Counted from the stretch's first letter, positions 21,399-31,554 are shown. The stretch is 58,189 bases of DNA from Chlorobiaceae bacterium (GCA_016931495.1 JAFGER010000004.1:1-58189); one strand, 5' to 3'. Numbers and translations: made by a program. The notes: generated from the letters alone by a model not told the origin.

Positions 21399-22826
21399 AT
21401 GAGCGATACGACTCGAACCCGTTCGGTTCTCCTCATTTTCGTGCAGGCCTCAAGTGGCGTTGATGGCGCAGCTTCGCTTGAAGGCACGCCCAAATCCGTT
21501 CTCGCTCTTCTGAAAGATCGCGCCATGAGCGCCGTCATCAAGCGGGCGCAGTTCGCCATTCCGCCGCTGTCGCTGATGATTCTCAGCTCGGTCGAAGTTC
21601 CCGGCGTCCGGCAGGAGATTTGCGATTTGCGCTTCGACAAGCTGCCGCTCGACAAGCCGTGGGATCTGGTCGGCATCAGCGTCCAGACCGGCGCGGTCAG
21701 GCCGGCCATCGAGATCGCCTCGCTGTTCCGCGAGCGCGGCGTGCCGGTGGTGCTCGGCGGGCCGTACGTCTCGATCTTCCCCGACCGCTGCCGCGAGCAC
21801 GGCGACACGCTCGTGATCGGCGAGGCCGACGACCTGTGGCGCGAAGTGCTCGAAGATTTGCGGCGCGACCAGCTCAAGCCGGAGTACCGGCAGGGTGCGT
21901 TTCCCGACCTCTCTGCGCCGCGCCCCGTCGATAAGTCCGCGCTTCAGATCAACCGCTACTTCACGACCAACGTCGTGCAGACCACGCGCGGTTGCCCCTA
22001 CAGTTGCGACTTCTGCAACGTGCACGTCATGAACGGCCACAAGCTGCGCCACCGTCCGGTCGCCGAAGTGGTGCGCGAGGTGGAGCAATTTCTCAAGCAG
22101 GATCGGCGAATCTTCTTTTTCCTCGACGACACGGTCAACGCCGACGAGGCCTACGCTTCGGAGCTGTTCTCGAAGCTCATTCCGTTCAAGATCAAATGGG
22201 TCGGCCAGGCCACCACGCTGCTCGGCGAGAATCCGAAGCTGCTCGACATCTTCGCCCGTTCGGGATGCGGAGCGCTGTTGGTCGGCATCGAGAGCCTCGC
22301 CGACGAGAGCAACCGGGCGCACCACAAATTCCACAACCCAGCCGAGCGGCAGGTGCGCTGCATCCAGGAGATTCGCAAGGCAGGCATCTGCGTCTATGGC
22401 AGTTTCATCTACGGCCTCGACGGCGACACGCTCGCGATGCCCGAGCGGATCGACGCTTTCATCGACGAGGCGGGCGTTGACGTGCCCGGCATCAACCTGC
22501 TCCGCCCGATTCCCGGCACCGGCGTGTTCGACCGCCTCGCCGCCGAGGGTCGGCTCCTGCACCCCAGCCACGACCACGACGCCTTCCGATTTTCATGGGG
22601 TCAGGAGATGCTCTACCTGCCCAAGCAGATGAGCCTCGACGAATTCATTCCAAGTTACACCGCGCTCACCTCGAAAGTCTTCACCCCTCGCCGGGCCATC
22701 GAGCGAGCCATGCGAGCGCCAACGCTCCGTTCGGCAGTGCTGATGTTCAACATGCTGTATGTGCACATGTACGGGCTTTCACGGAAAGATTTGCGGCGGC
22801 AATTAGCCGAGCTGGGTGGGGGTTAG
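21399..22826 (+). CDS. B12-binding-domain radical SAM protein
   Basis: TTRGCPYSCDFCNVHVMNG (CxxxCxxC), N-terminal Rossmann-like region, GIESL; ATG at 21399. Confidence 0.88.
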   Translation: MSDTTRTRSVLLIFVQASSGVDGAASLEGTPKSVLALLKDRAMSAVIKRAQFAIPPLSLMILSSVEVPGVRQEICDLRFDKLPLDKPWDLVGISVQTGAVRPAIEIASLFRERGVPVVLGGPYVSIFPDRCREHGDTLVIGEADDLWREVLEDLRRDQLKPEYRQGAFPDLSAPRPVDKSALQINRYFTTNVVQTTRGCPYSCDFCNVHVMNGHKLRHRPVAEVVREVEQFLKQDRRIFFFLDDTVNADEAYASELFSKLIPFKIKWVGQATTLLGENPKLLDIFARSGCGALLVGIESLADESNRAHHKFHNPAERQVRCIQEIRKAGICVYGSFIYGLDGDTLAMPERIDAFIDEAGVDVPGINLLRPIPGTGVFDRLAAEGRLLHPSHDHDAFRFSWGQEMLYLPKQMSLDEFIPSYTALTSKVFTPRRAIERAMRAPTLRSAVLMFNMLYVHMYGLSRKDLRRQLAELGGG

Positions 22827-22827
22827 C

Positions 22828-22927
22828 GGTGGACTTGGTGGACGCTGTGGACGTTGTGGACGTTGTGGACAAAAACCCCGAAGAATCGCTCTTCACTCTT
22901 CGTCCACAACGTCCACCAAGTCCACCC
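22828..22927. repeat. GTGGAC-unit inverted repeat between convergent genes
   Basis: GGTGGACTTGGTGGACGCTGTGGACGTTGTGGACGTTGTGGAC ... GTCCACAACGTCCACCAAGTCCACC. Confidence 0.85.
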
Positions 22928-22930
22928 TCT

Positions 22931-24685
22931 TCAGCTCAAAGCGCTGATCTCCTCTTCGAGCATTTGCTGCATGTAGAGGTCGGCGTAGTAGCGGCCGTTG
23001 GCAAGCAGCTCCTCGTGAGTGCCGCTTTCGGCGATGGCGCCTTCGTGCAGCACAATGATGCGGTCGCAGTTTCTGACCGTCGAGATGCGGTGGCTGATGA
23101 GCACGACGGTGGTTTTGGGCAGCTTCTTGAGCAGGCCGTCGAAGATGCGGGCTTCCGTGGAGGTATCGACCGCCGAGAGCGCGTCGTCGAGCACGAGGAT
23201 CGACGGACTCCACCGCAGCGCGCGCGCAATGCAGGCTCGCTGCTTCTGGCCGCCCGAAAGGTTGATGCCCTTTTCGCCAAGCATCGTGTCGAAGCCGTCC
23301 GGGAAATCCTCCACGTCGTCGTGCAGCATGGCGATGCGGCTCGCCTCGATGACATCCACCCCCTCCGAATTACTGCCGAAATCGATGTTGTTGCGGATGG
23401 TGTCCGAAAAGAGGAAATTCGATTGCGGCACGAAGCCGATGGTGCGCCGGATCGTTGCCAGCGACAAGGTTTTTATATCCTGCCCGGCGATGGTGATGCG
23501 CCCGCTCGACGGGTCGTAGAGGCGCGGAATCAGGTTGACGAGCGTCGATTTGCCGGAGCCGGTCGCGCCAACGATGGCCACTTTCGTGCCCGGCTCGACG
23601 GTGAACGAAATGTCGTGCAGCACCTGGCGGTCGGGCTGACCCGGATAGGCGAACCCGACATGCTCGAAGGTCAGTTCGCCCTTGAGCGGCTTTTTCGTCT
23701 CGCTCGCCTGCCCGGAGGCCGGTTCAACGATGTCCGGCTTCGTGTCGAAGATTTCCTGCAACCGTCCCTGCGCGGCGGCGGCTTTCTGGATGATGTTGGT
23801 CACCCAGCCAATCGAAATGACTGGCCAGCTCAGCATGGTCACGTAGATGACGAACTGCGCGATATTACCGATGCTCATCGAACCGTTCATCACCTTGAAT
23901 CCGCCGAACCAGATGACCGGAATGAGCGACAGGGCGGTCAGCGCGGTCAGGAGCGCCATGAAGCGCGCCTGGATTCTGCCGAGCTGAAGGTTCTTGTCGT
24001 AATAGCTTTTATTGAACTCCTCGAAGCGTCCGGTTTCGTACTTCTCGCGATTGTAGTTTCTGACCACCCGGATGCCTGAAATGTTCTCTTGCACGAGATT
24101 GGTGATGGCCGCGTAGTTTTCCTGGATCTCCTTCGAGCGCTTCTGGATCGACACGCCCGTCCGGTAAACCGACCAGCTCAAGAGCGGAGCGGGAAGCAGC
24201 GCAAGCAGGGTCAGGACGGGAGAGATGGAGACCATGGCGCCGATGGCGAACAGCAGTCTGAAGAGGGTGTTGATCGAGTACATGATGCCGGGCCCGAGAA
24301 AATCGCGCACGGCGTTCAGGTCGTTGGTGCCCCGCGAAATCAGTTCGCCCGATCCGGTGCTGTCGTAAAACGAACTTGAGAGGGTTTGCAGGTGGTTGTA
24401 GTAATCGTTTTTCAGATCGAACTCGATATGCCTCGACGTGACGATGATGAGCTGGCGCACCAGATAGAGAAACACTCCGCTGAGAGCGGAGAGCAACAGG
24501 TAGAGGCCCGTCTTGCGGAGGATTTCTTGCAGCTCGAACGGACGTCCCATCAGGTCGATCGCCTCGCCGAGATAGCGTGGAGCGGCCACAGCGAAGAAGT
24601 TGGTGGCGACGACGCAAATGATCCCGGCAGCCAGGGATTTGCGGTAACGGGCAAGATATGGCCGAAGAGCCAGCAGATTTTTCAT
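22931..24685 (-). CDS. ABC exporter, fused permease/ATPase (MsbA/MdlB-like)
   Basis: Walker A GATGSGKST, signature LSGGQKQR, ILVLDDALSAVD; start ATG at 24685. Confidence 0.93.
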   Translation of the reverse strand: MKNLLALRPYLARYRKSLAAGIICVVATNFFAVAAPRYLGEAIDLMGRPFELQEILRKTGLYLLLSALSGVFLYLVRQLIIVTSRHIEFDLKNDYYNHLQTLSSSFYDSTGSGELISRGTNDLNAVRDFLGPGIMYSINTLFRLLFAIGAMVSISPVLTLLALLPAPLLSWSVYRTGVSIQKRSKEIQENYAAITNLVQENISGIRVVRNYNREKYETGRFEEFNKSYYDKNLQLGRIQARFMALLTALTALSLIPVIWFGGFKVMNGSMSIGNIAQFVIYVTMLSWPVISIGWVTNIIQKAAAAQGRLQEIFDTKPDIVEPASGQASETKKPLKGELTFEHVGFAYPGQPDRQVLHDISFTVEPGTKVAIVGATGSGKSTLVNLIPRLYDPSSGRITIAGQDIKTLSLATIRRTIGFVPQSNFLFSDTIRNNIDFGSNSEGVDVIEASRIAMLHDDVEDFPDGFDTMLGEKGINLSGGQKQRACIARALRWSPSILVLDDALSAVDTSTEARIFDGLLKKLPKTTVVLISHRISTVRNCDRIIVLHEGAIAESGTHEELLANGRYYADLYMQQMLEEEISALS

Positions 24686-24740
24686 CCGTCCTTTTTTGGT
24701 GTGACGACTTAATGTATAATAAGTGAAGAGAAAACAAAAT

Positions 24741-24868
24741 GGCGCCTTTAAAAAGCTCTTGCACAATCCGGTTGCTGCGTTGTGTGGTGCCCGAAATCCT
24801 TGCGTTCCGGTTTCTGCGCTCCACCTGAATTGCCTCGTGCCGAGGGTGACACTCTTGAGAGGCGCCTT
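24741..24868. mobile_element. MITE-like dispersed repeat, divergent copy 2
   Basis: GGCGCCTTTAAAAA...GTTGCTGCGTTGTGTGGTGCCCGAAATCC...TTTCTGCGCTCC...GTGACACTCTTGAGAGGCGCC. Confidence 0.7.
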
Positions 24869-24883
24869 TAAAAGCGTTCAGCC

Positions 24884-25288
24884 ATGGCCTTCGAATCATC
24901 AAAAAGCTACTATTCAATCGGCGAAGTCAGCCGGATTTCCGGCATTCCCGCCTATCTGCTCCGTTACTGGGAAGAGTTCTTCAGCGAGCTTGCTCCGGCC
25001 AGAGATACCAGAGGCAATCGCCGTTACACCAATCGTGACATCGCGATGGTGCTCAACATCAAGGAGCTGGTCTATGAAAAGGGCTACAAGCTCAACAAGG
25101 CCAGCCAGATGGTCAGGAATGGCAAGGGCGCCAGCCATGAGGCCGATCACAAGACCAGCGAAATTCTGAAGCTGCAGAAGCAGCTTTCACGCGAGCAGCA
25201 GCAGTTTGAAATCGTCGATGAGCGTCGGCGTACGCTTCTGCTTGAAATCAAGGACGAGATCGAGGAAATTCTGGAGCTGATGGGGTAA
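24884..25288 (+). CDS. MerR-family transcriptional regulator
   Basis: KSYYSIGEVSRISGIPAYLLRYWEEFFSELAPARDTRGNRRYTNRDIAMVLNIKELVYEKGYKLNKA. Confidence 0.92.
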   Translation: MAFESSKSYYSIGEVSRISGIPAYLLRYWEEFFSELAPARDTRGNRRYTNRDIAMVLNIKELVYEKGYKLNKASQMVRNGKGASHEADHKTSEILKLQKQLSREQQQFEIVDERRRTLLLEIKDEIEEILELMG

Positions 25289-25637
25289 GGTTGTCGCGTC
25301 GTCTGAAACCGGATGCCCGGGTTTGCCGGGTCTCCATGCTACGGAATTGCCGGCATCGACAGGTTGGTTCGCGCGCGCACGGTCAGGCGCGTTTGCGTTT
25401 CGGGCTTGAGGTTCTTTAATCGAATCGGCAATGAAAAGCGCCTACGTTCTCAAGGCAAGTTTCCCCTGTTCTTGTCGTTCCCGGCGAAGTGAAGTGTACG
25501 GAAAGTAGGGGTTTACAAGAAGATGGATTCCTTGCTCCATTTGGTTTCGTTCAGCAAGAGAGCCTTGTCTCAGGGATTATCCAGAGATTTGTGGTCGCCG
25601 TAAAAACTGCAAGCCTCACTCTTTTGCTCGTTATCAA

Positions 25638-25674
25638 CAAAAAAAGACCGGTACGATGACCGGTCTTTTTTATT
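25638..25674 (-). terminator. terminator downstream of fmoA
   Basis: AAAAAAAGACCGGTCATCGTACCGGTCTTTTTTT on the minus strand. Confidence 0.88.
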
Positions 25675-25698
25675 GCATTCAGCTGTGTTCAGTCCCGC

Positions 25699-26796
25699 TT
25701 ACTGGGCGTAGAGGACTTCGAACTGGCCAACGCCACCTTTGCAGACGTGCTCGACCCAACGGGCATAAGCGCCACCGCTCCAGCGGTACTCTTCGAGGTT
25801 CTGCGAGCGGAACTGGGGCGCTGCATAGCGGATCTTGTAGCCCTTCGGCAGCACGACCTTGAGCTGTGCATCGACGCGGAAGTCGTTGAATTTACCGACC
25901 ATGCCGTGGTGAACCAGCGGAATGAGCGGGTGGTTCAGGATTCTGCGCAGACCGCCGCCTGCATCCACCGAGACGCCGGGGAAGTCGCCGTCAACCTTGA
26001 CTTCGATACCCTGCGAGTCGGAACGGAATCCGGCTTCGACCTGTGCCGGCCTGTTGAGCTTGTCTGACGGGAAGAGCTCTGCCCAGCGGGAGATGGAATC
26101 GACCATGCCGGAACCGCCGTGCGAGAAACGCCAGCGGGAAACGCCGACCGGGCCTTTCGGGCCGCTTTCGGTATTCATGCCGTTGACCTCGATCTTCGAA
26201 ATTCTCTGGCCGCCTTCGTTCAGGGCGGTGAATGCGGGACCGATGAACCAGAAATCACGGATCCAATCATTGAAAGCACCGGTTCCCATCGACTGCCTGG
26301 TGCCTTCCCAGGTGTCGATAAGGTCGTTGTTGTCGAGCGGAACTTTCATGAGAATGTCGTGGAACTGACGGCCCTGCATGTAGATCGGGTTGGGCACGTT
26401 GCGGCGGACGGCGTCGGAACGGTAGTAGTACATGTTCACGACGGAGCCTTCAAAGGAGAAGGTGTGGCTGAAATCACCGACGGATACCATGCCTTCGCCG
26501 ACGGAGATTCTTCTCTCCTTGGTCTCGTTGGCGATATCGGCTTCGATGGTCAGCTTGTTCTTGGTGCTGTCAACGATCGATTCGATGACGGCAGAGATAC
26601 GCACGAAACCTTTTGCAGGATCGAGCGGTTTGACATTCAGCTTGACATTGCAGTCTGCAGGAAGCAACGGACTGGCAGGAGGGACATTTACCTTAGCCCG
26701 GGCCTTGACCTTCCCCCAGGAGCTGGAACCGCCTTCAAGCACGATTTCGTAATCGGAATGGGCGGTCGTCACGTCGTTTGAGCCGAAAAGAGCCAT
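25699..26796 (-). CDS. fmoA: bacteriochlorophyll a protein (Fenna-Matthews-Olson protein)
   Basis: MALFGSNDVTTAHSDYEIVLEGGSSSWGKVKARAKVNVPPASPLLPADC...; recognisable FMO along its full length. Confidence 0.99.
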   Translation of the reverse strand: MALFGSNDVTTAHSDYEIVLEGGSSSWGKVKARAKVNVPPASPLLPADCNVKLNVKPLDPAKGFVRISAVIESIVDSTKNKLTIEADIANETKERRISVGEGMVSVGDFSHTFSFEGSVVNMYYYRSDAVRRNVPNPIYMQGRQFHDILMKVPLDNNDLIDTWEGTRQSMGTGAFNDWIRDFWFIGPAFTALNEGGQRISKIEVNGMNTESGPKGPVGVSRWRFSHGGSGMVDSISRWAELFPSDKLNRPAQVEAGFRSDSQGIEVKVDGDFPGVSVDAGGGLRRILNHPLIPLVHHGMVGKFNDFRVDAQLKVVLPKGYKIRYAAPQFRSQNLEEYRWSGGAYARWVEHVCKGGVGQFEVLYAQ

Positions 26797-27035
26797 AATG
26801 ATTCTCCTTTTTCTGGTGGCGTTTAAAATGGTATTTTCAGGAAAAACAAAAGGTTGCTTCCTGTTAAATAACAGCTTGAAACAAATTTAAAGAATAAATA
26901 TTAATAAGTAAAGTAAAATATGTCTCTTCCCGGCTTCCGGCGCGCCCTGTTTCCATTTCCTGCAACATCCGTTTCTCTTGTCCGGAAAAGCTTTTCCGGC
27001 CGTTCGTTCCGGTCGGTGACGAAGCGCCTGTTCTC

Positions 27036-28655
27036 ATGAATGCGACCGCGTCGAGCATAATCCGTCACCCGTTTTTGAGGAGTTATTCCTTGCCGCTTCT
27101 GAGCGGTCTTCTTCTTGGTGTTTCTTTCCCCACGTGGCCATCCGTTCATCTCGAACCGCTGGCCTGGGTGGCGCTCGTTCCGCTGCTCCTTTCGCTGGAG
27201 CATGAGGAACGCTTCGCTCCATTTTTCCGCAAGGTCTGGGCCGCGATGCTGCTGTTCTGCCTCATCGCTCTCTGGTGGGTGAGCCTGGCGACTTTCGCTG
27301 GCGGTGTGCTCACCGTTTTTGCGCAGTCCCTCTTTTCAACCGTTCCTCTGCTGTTTTTCCATCTTTTTCGCAAGCGTGCCGGCTACCGTTTCGCTCTTCT
27401 GGCGCTGCCATTCATCTGGACGGGCTGGGAGTGGGCCTACATGCAGCAGGATCTTTCGCTCGGCTGGCTGACGCTCGGCAATACGCAGGCGAACCTGCTC
27501 TGGATGGTGCAATATGCCGACATTTTTGGGGTTTGGGGCGTCAGCTTCTGGGTGGTGACCTTCAATGTGTGCGCTCTGTTGCTTTTCAGGCGCAAGGAGT
27601 TGCCGGTGGTGCGCGCGGGTGTGGTGACGCTCATGGCCGTCATGATCGTCACGCCGCTGCTCTATGCGCGCCATGTCTTCGACCTGGCTGACAGCCGGGC
27701 GGCTCAGCCCTCGGTGCGGGTGGCGCTGGTGCAGCCCGATATCGATCCTCATGAAAAGTGGGATGTGCTCAGCCGGGATGAGACGCTTTTCCGTCTTTAC
27801 AGCCAGACCGCGCAGGCTATGGATGCGGCGTATCGCCCCGATCTGGTGATCTGGCCGGAGACGGCGATTCCTTTTTTCATTCTTGAGCCGGTCAACAGGC
27901 CATATCTGCTTTCTCTCCGGCAGATGGTCGAGCGATGGCAGACGCCGGTGCTGACCGGCGTTCCCGATTCGGAGCCTCTTGCCGGGCGGTACGGGCGGGG
28001 TGACGCGGCGGCTTCCGGCATCGGTGATCTTCCTGAAGCATGGGCCACCTACAACGCCTCGATGCTTCTGCTGCCAGGCGGCGGGCCGGTGCAGAGGTAC
28101 CGGAAAATGAGGCTGGTGCCGTTCGGCGAGCGGGTGCCCTATTCGGAGTATCTGCCGTGGCTGGAGAGTCTCAGCTTTTCGATGTCGGGAATTTCGAGCT
28201 GGCACAAGGGGCAGGAGGCTACGGTTATGACCTTCACCACGCCGGAGGGGCAGGAGGTCAGGATGGCCAACATCATCTGTTATGAATCGATCTTTCCCGG
28301 TCTGGTCACGCGATTTGTGAGGAATGGCGCGGAGTTTCTCTCGCTGGTCACCAATGATGGCTGGTACGGTACCTCGTACGGCCCCTGGCAGCATGCGGCC
28401 ATCGGGCGGTTGCGCTGTATCGAAAACCGCCGGGCGATGGCCCGTTGCGCCAACACCGGGGTGACGCTGTTTTACGACCGTTGCGGCCGGAGTTATGCTG
28501 AAATTCCCTGGTGGCAGCTTGGGGTGAGCGCTGCCGATGTGCCGCTCGAAACCGTGCTCACCTTTTACACGAAGCACCCCGATCTGGTGCCGCACGCATG
28601 CCTGGGCGTTTCCGGCCTGTTTGTGGTTGTTGCGGTGTTGAGGCGTCGGCGGTAG
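27036..28655 (+). CDS. lnt: apolipoprotein N-acyltransferase
   Basis: N-terminal TM helices plus nitrilase domain: VALVQPDIDPHEKWD, IWPETAIPFF, YRKMRLVPFGERVPY, NIICYESIFPGL, NDGWYGTSYGPWQH. Confidence 0.95.
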   Translation: MNATASSIIRHPFLRSYSLPLLSGLLLGVSFPTWPSVHLEPLAWVALVPLLLSLEHEERFAPFFRKVWAAMLLFCLIALWWVSLATFAGGVLTVFAQSLFSTVPLLFFHLFRKRAGYRFALLALPFIWTGWEWAYMQQDLSLGWLTLGNTQANLLWMVQYADIFGVWGVSFWVVTFNVCALLLFRRKELPVVRAGVVTLMAVMIVTPLLYARHVFDLADSRAAQPSVRVALVQPDIDPHEKWDVLSRDETLFRLYSQTAQAMDAAYRPDLVIWPETAIPFFILEPVNRPYLLSLRQMVERWQTPVLTGVPDSEPLAGRYGRGDAAASGIGDLPEAWATYNASMLLLPGGGPVQRYRKMRLVPFGERVPYSEYLPWLESLSFSMSGISSWHKGQEATVMTFTTPEGQEVRMANIICYESIFPGLVTRFVRNGAEFLSLVTNDGWYGTSYGPWQHAAIGRLRCIENRRAMARCANTGVTLFYDRCGRSYAEIPWWQLGVSAADVPLETVLTFYTKHPDLVPHACLGVSGLFVVVAVLRRRR

Positions 28656-28671
28656 GCGCAGCAGTGGAGGG

Positions 28672-28717
28672 GGTGGACGCTGTTGATTTTGTTTCACTTC
28701 GTCCACAGCGTCCACCT
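28672..28717. repeat. GTGGAC-unit inverted repeat between convergent genes (second copy)
   Basis: GGTGGACGCTGTTGAT...GTCCACAGCGTCCACC. Confidence 0.7.
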
Positions 28718-28721
28718 TTTC

Positions 28722-29840
28722 CTACAGCCCGTACTCCCTGATCTTGCGATAAAGCGTCCGTTCGTTGATGCCGAGGGCCTGGGCGGTTCTGCGCTTGTTG
28801 CCCTCGAATTTTGCGAGGGCTTCGGCGATGGCGCGTTTTTCAAGCTCTTCGAGTGGCGTCACTTCAGCGGGTGGTGGTGCGGATGCGGCGGGAGGTTGCG
28901 CCGATGAGGGCGGCAGGAGCAGCGGGCCGGATGGCTGGCGCGCCATGAGCGTCTGCTGGAGCATCTGCCGGATTTCGCCAATCTCCTGACGTAACTGGAT
29001 GAGGCTGCTGTAGATGAGGTGCATCTCGATTTTTTCCGGTTTGCCGGGTTCATGCACCAGGCTTTTGTGGCGGCTGCGCTGGATCAGGTGCTTTTCGAGG
29101 ATGTCGGGCGTAATCTCTTTTCCCCTTTCGAGAATGAGCAGCGACTCGATCAGGTTGCGCAGCTCCCGGACGTTGCCCGGCCACGGGTAGCGCAGCATCA
29201 GCTCGCCCGATTCCTGGGTGAAGCCCTCAAAGGCGATGCCGTGCTTGCGTTGGAATTCCCGGATGAAGTGCTCGGCCAGCATGAGGATGTCGCTGCCTCT
29301 CTCCCTGAGCGGCGGGAGGTGCAGTTCGACACTCCGGAGCCGGTAGTAGAGATCCTCCCTGAAATTCTTTTCGGCGACCTCATGGGTGAGGTTCCGGTTC
29401 GTGGCCGCGATGATTCGCGTGTCCGTCGAGATCGTTTCCGAAGAGCCGACGCGCTGGAACTGGCCGGTTTCGATGATGCGCAACAGCTTGACCTGGGTTT
29501 CAAGCGGCATTTCGCCAATTTCGTCCAGAAAAATCGTGCCCTTGTCGGCGCTTTCAAAGTAGCCTTTTCGCGCCTGAACCGCGCCGGTGAACGCTCCTTT
29601 TTCATGGCCGAACAGCTCCGATTCGAGGATGCCCGAGGGAATCGCGCCGCAGTTGACCGGGATGAAGCTCCCCGTTGCCCGGCGGCTGTGCTCGTGGATG
29701 AATCGGGAGAGCACCTCCTTACCCGAGCCGGTTTCGCCGGTGATGAGCACCGTGACATCGGTCGCGGCTACCTGCAGGGCCAGTTCCCTGAGCTGGAGGA
29801 TCGCCGGTGAGCGGCCGATGATGTCGAATCTCTGGTTCAT
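28722..29840 (-). CDS. sigma-54 interaction domain regulator with Fis-type HTH, no N-terminal receiver domain
   Basis: GETGSGKEVLSRFIHEHS, ELFGHEKGAFTGAVQ, YPWPGNVRELRNL, ALGINERTLYRKIREYGL. Confidence 0.93.
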   Translation of the reverse strand: MNQRFDIIGRSPAILQLRELALQVAATDVTVLITGETGSGKEVLSRFIHEHSRRATGSFIPVNCGAIPSGILESELFGHEKGAFTGAVQARKGYFESADKGTIFLDEIGEMPLETQVKLLRIIETGQFQRVGSSETISTDTRIIAATNRNLTHEVAEKNFREDLYYRLRSVELHLPPLRERGSDILMLAEHFIREFQRKHGIAFEGFTQESGELMLRYPWPGNVRELRNLIESLLILERGKEITPDILEKHLIQRSRHKSLVHEPGKPEKIEMHLIYSSLIQLRQEIGEIRQMLQQTLMARQPSGPLLLPPSSAQPPAASAPPPAEVTPLEELEKRAIAEALAKFEGNKRRTAQALGINERTLYRKIREYGL

Positions 29841-29874
29841 GCGCCTCGGGTCTGATGCAGATCGGAGCGGGCGG

Positions 29875-30579
29875 TCATGGCTGTGCCGGAACCACGATCG
29901 ATTCGATGGGCAGGGTGCGGCCAAACGCCGCCGCCTCCTGGTGCGAGCTGAAGGTGCGGTTCAGCCTGACCTTGTAGATTCCGTTGATCATTTGCACCGA
30001 AGCCTGGACTCCGGGGGCGAGCTGGGCGGCGAGCTGATCGGCGTTGGTGACGTTGTCGAAGCTTCCGAACTGAAGCGTGAACAGGCTGACTTGTTCAGCC
30101 GGGGCGACCGGTTGCGGCTGTACCGGCTGAACAGGCGCCGGTGCAGCCGGGATGGCGTTTCCGGTCGGTTGCTCAGGAGGGGTTTCGGCTTTCACCACCG
30201 GTTTCGGCGCTGCCGAACCTTTGAGCGGCATGACCGGCAGCCCGGCTGATGTTCCGACCGCCTGCTGGTATGCGTTCAGTCTGGCGCGGCTTATCGGGTC
30301 GAGCAGCGGGTCGGGATGCTTGTCAAGCTGTTTGCGATAGAGCGCGGCGGCTTGAGGAGCGTCTTCGGTCAGAAGGGCTTCGACGAGCAGCTTTTCGGAG
30401 GGTTTTGTGATCCGGTTGCGGATCTTTTCCAGCAAATAAACCTTATCTTCCTTCACGTACTGAAGGATTTCGGGTGCGTGCGAGACATTTTCGGCCATGA
30501 CAGCCGTATTCGGGAAGGTCATCAGCATCCCTGCCATGAGGAGCAAACCGCTCGGCGGGAGGCAACGGAACTTGGGCAT
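29875..30579 (-). CDS. SPOR-domain protein
   Basis: Pro/Ala-rich linker then VSLFTLQFGSFDNVTNADQLAAQLAPGVQASVQMINGIYKVRLNRTFSSHQEAAAFG. Confidence 0.75.
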   Translation of the reverse strand: MPKFRCLPPSGLLLMAGMLMTFPNTAVMAENVSHAPEILQYVKEDKVYLLEKIRNRITKPSEKLLVEALLTEDAPQAAALYRKQLDKHPDPLLDPISRARLNAYQQAVGTSAGLPVMPLKGSAAPKPVVKAETPPEQPTGNAIPAAPAPVQPVQPQPVAPAEQVSLFTLQFGSFDNVTNADQLAAQLAPGVQASVQMINGIYKVRLNRTFSSHQEAAAFGRTLPIESIVVPAQP

Positions 30580-30693
30580 GGTTCGATTCGATAGTCTGGT
30601 CTTTGAGAAGGGTGTCGCCCTGCCGGAGCGCGCCGGCAGGAGTGCCTTTACGTGAATATGGGAAATATTTTACGATTAAATCAATTCCTTTCC

Positions 30694-31554
30694 ATGAAGC
30701 ATTTTTCAGTCAAGGCCTGCGCCAAAATCAATCTCGGCCTGCTCATCACCAGCCGCCGGGATGACGGTTACCATACCCTTGAAACGATCTTTGCGCCGAT
30801 CGGGTGGCACGACACGCTTGAATTCACCGAATCGGAACGCATCGGCATGGAGTGCACCAACCTCGATCTGCCGGTCGATGAGACCAACCTCTGCATCCGC
30901 GCGGCCAGGGCTTTGCAGGAGTATGCCGGTATTTCAAGAGGAGTTTCAATCAGGCTCGACAAACGGGTTCCGTTCGGCGCAGGCCTCGGTGGAGGAAGCA
31001 GCGACGCGGCCGCCACGCTCAATGCGCTCTGCCGCCTCTGGGAGATTGACGTGCCCTCGGCGGTGCTGCACCGTCTTGCCGTAAAGCTCGGTGCCGACGT
31101 TCCCTATTTCCTCGAAATGAAAGGACTTGCCTATGCCTCCGGAATCGGCGAGGAGCTGGAAGACTTGTCTCTCGCCCTGCCCTGGCACGTGGTGACCGTT
31201 TTCCCGGAGGTGCAGGTTCCGACCGCCTGGGCCTACAAGAACTTCCACCGCCGGTTCGACAGGCCGGTTCCCGACCTGAAAGTTCTCGTCCGCCGTCTCT
31301 GCCTGGAGCGCGATCTTTCGGTGCTCGATGCGTTCGAGAACGACTTTGCCTCGGTGGTGTTCGAGCACTACCCGGTGGTGCGCGAGGTGCGCGACACGCT
31401 TGCGGCGTCCGGCGTGTTGTTCGTCTCGCTCTCCGGCAGCGGCTCGGCGGTTTACGCTCTTTTCGAGAGTCAGGCTTTAGCCGAGGAGACTGCCGAGGCG
31501 ATGGCCGGGCGTTTCCGCGTCAACGTCACCCCGGCAGGCTTCCGGATGGAGTGA
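30694..31554 (+). CDS. ispE: 4-diphosphocytidyl-2-C-methyl-D-erythritol kinase
   Basis: ACAKINLGLLITSRRDDGYHTLETIF, VPFGAGLGGGSSDAAATL, LSGSGSAVYALF. Confidence 0.95.
   Translation: MKHFSVKACAKINLGLLITSRRDDGYHTLETIFAPIGWHDTLEFTESERIGMECTNLDLPVDETNLCIRAARALQEYAGISRGVSIRLDKRVPFGAGLGGGSSDAAATLNALCRLWEIDVPSAVLHRLAVKLGADVPYFLEMKGLAYASGIGEELEDLSLALPWHVVTVFPEVQVPTAWAYKNFHRRFDRPVPDLKVLVRRLCLERDLSVLDAFENDFASVVFEHYPVVREVRDTLAASGVLFVSLSGSGSAVYALFESQALAEETAEAMAGRFRVNVTPAGFRME

Noticed and set aside
19808-21877. 689-aa minus-strand ORF
   Set aside because: Antisense to mutS and the radical SAM gene; mirror-codon artefact.
22828-22927. CRISPR-like short repeat array
   Set aside because: 9-bp units without spacers and arranged as an inverted repeat; not a CRISPR.
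22595-24079. 494-aa plus-strand ORF
   Set aside because: Antisense to the ABC exporter; its VDLVDAVDVVDVVDK stretch is translation of the GTGGAC repeat.
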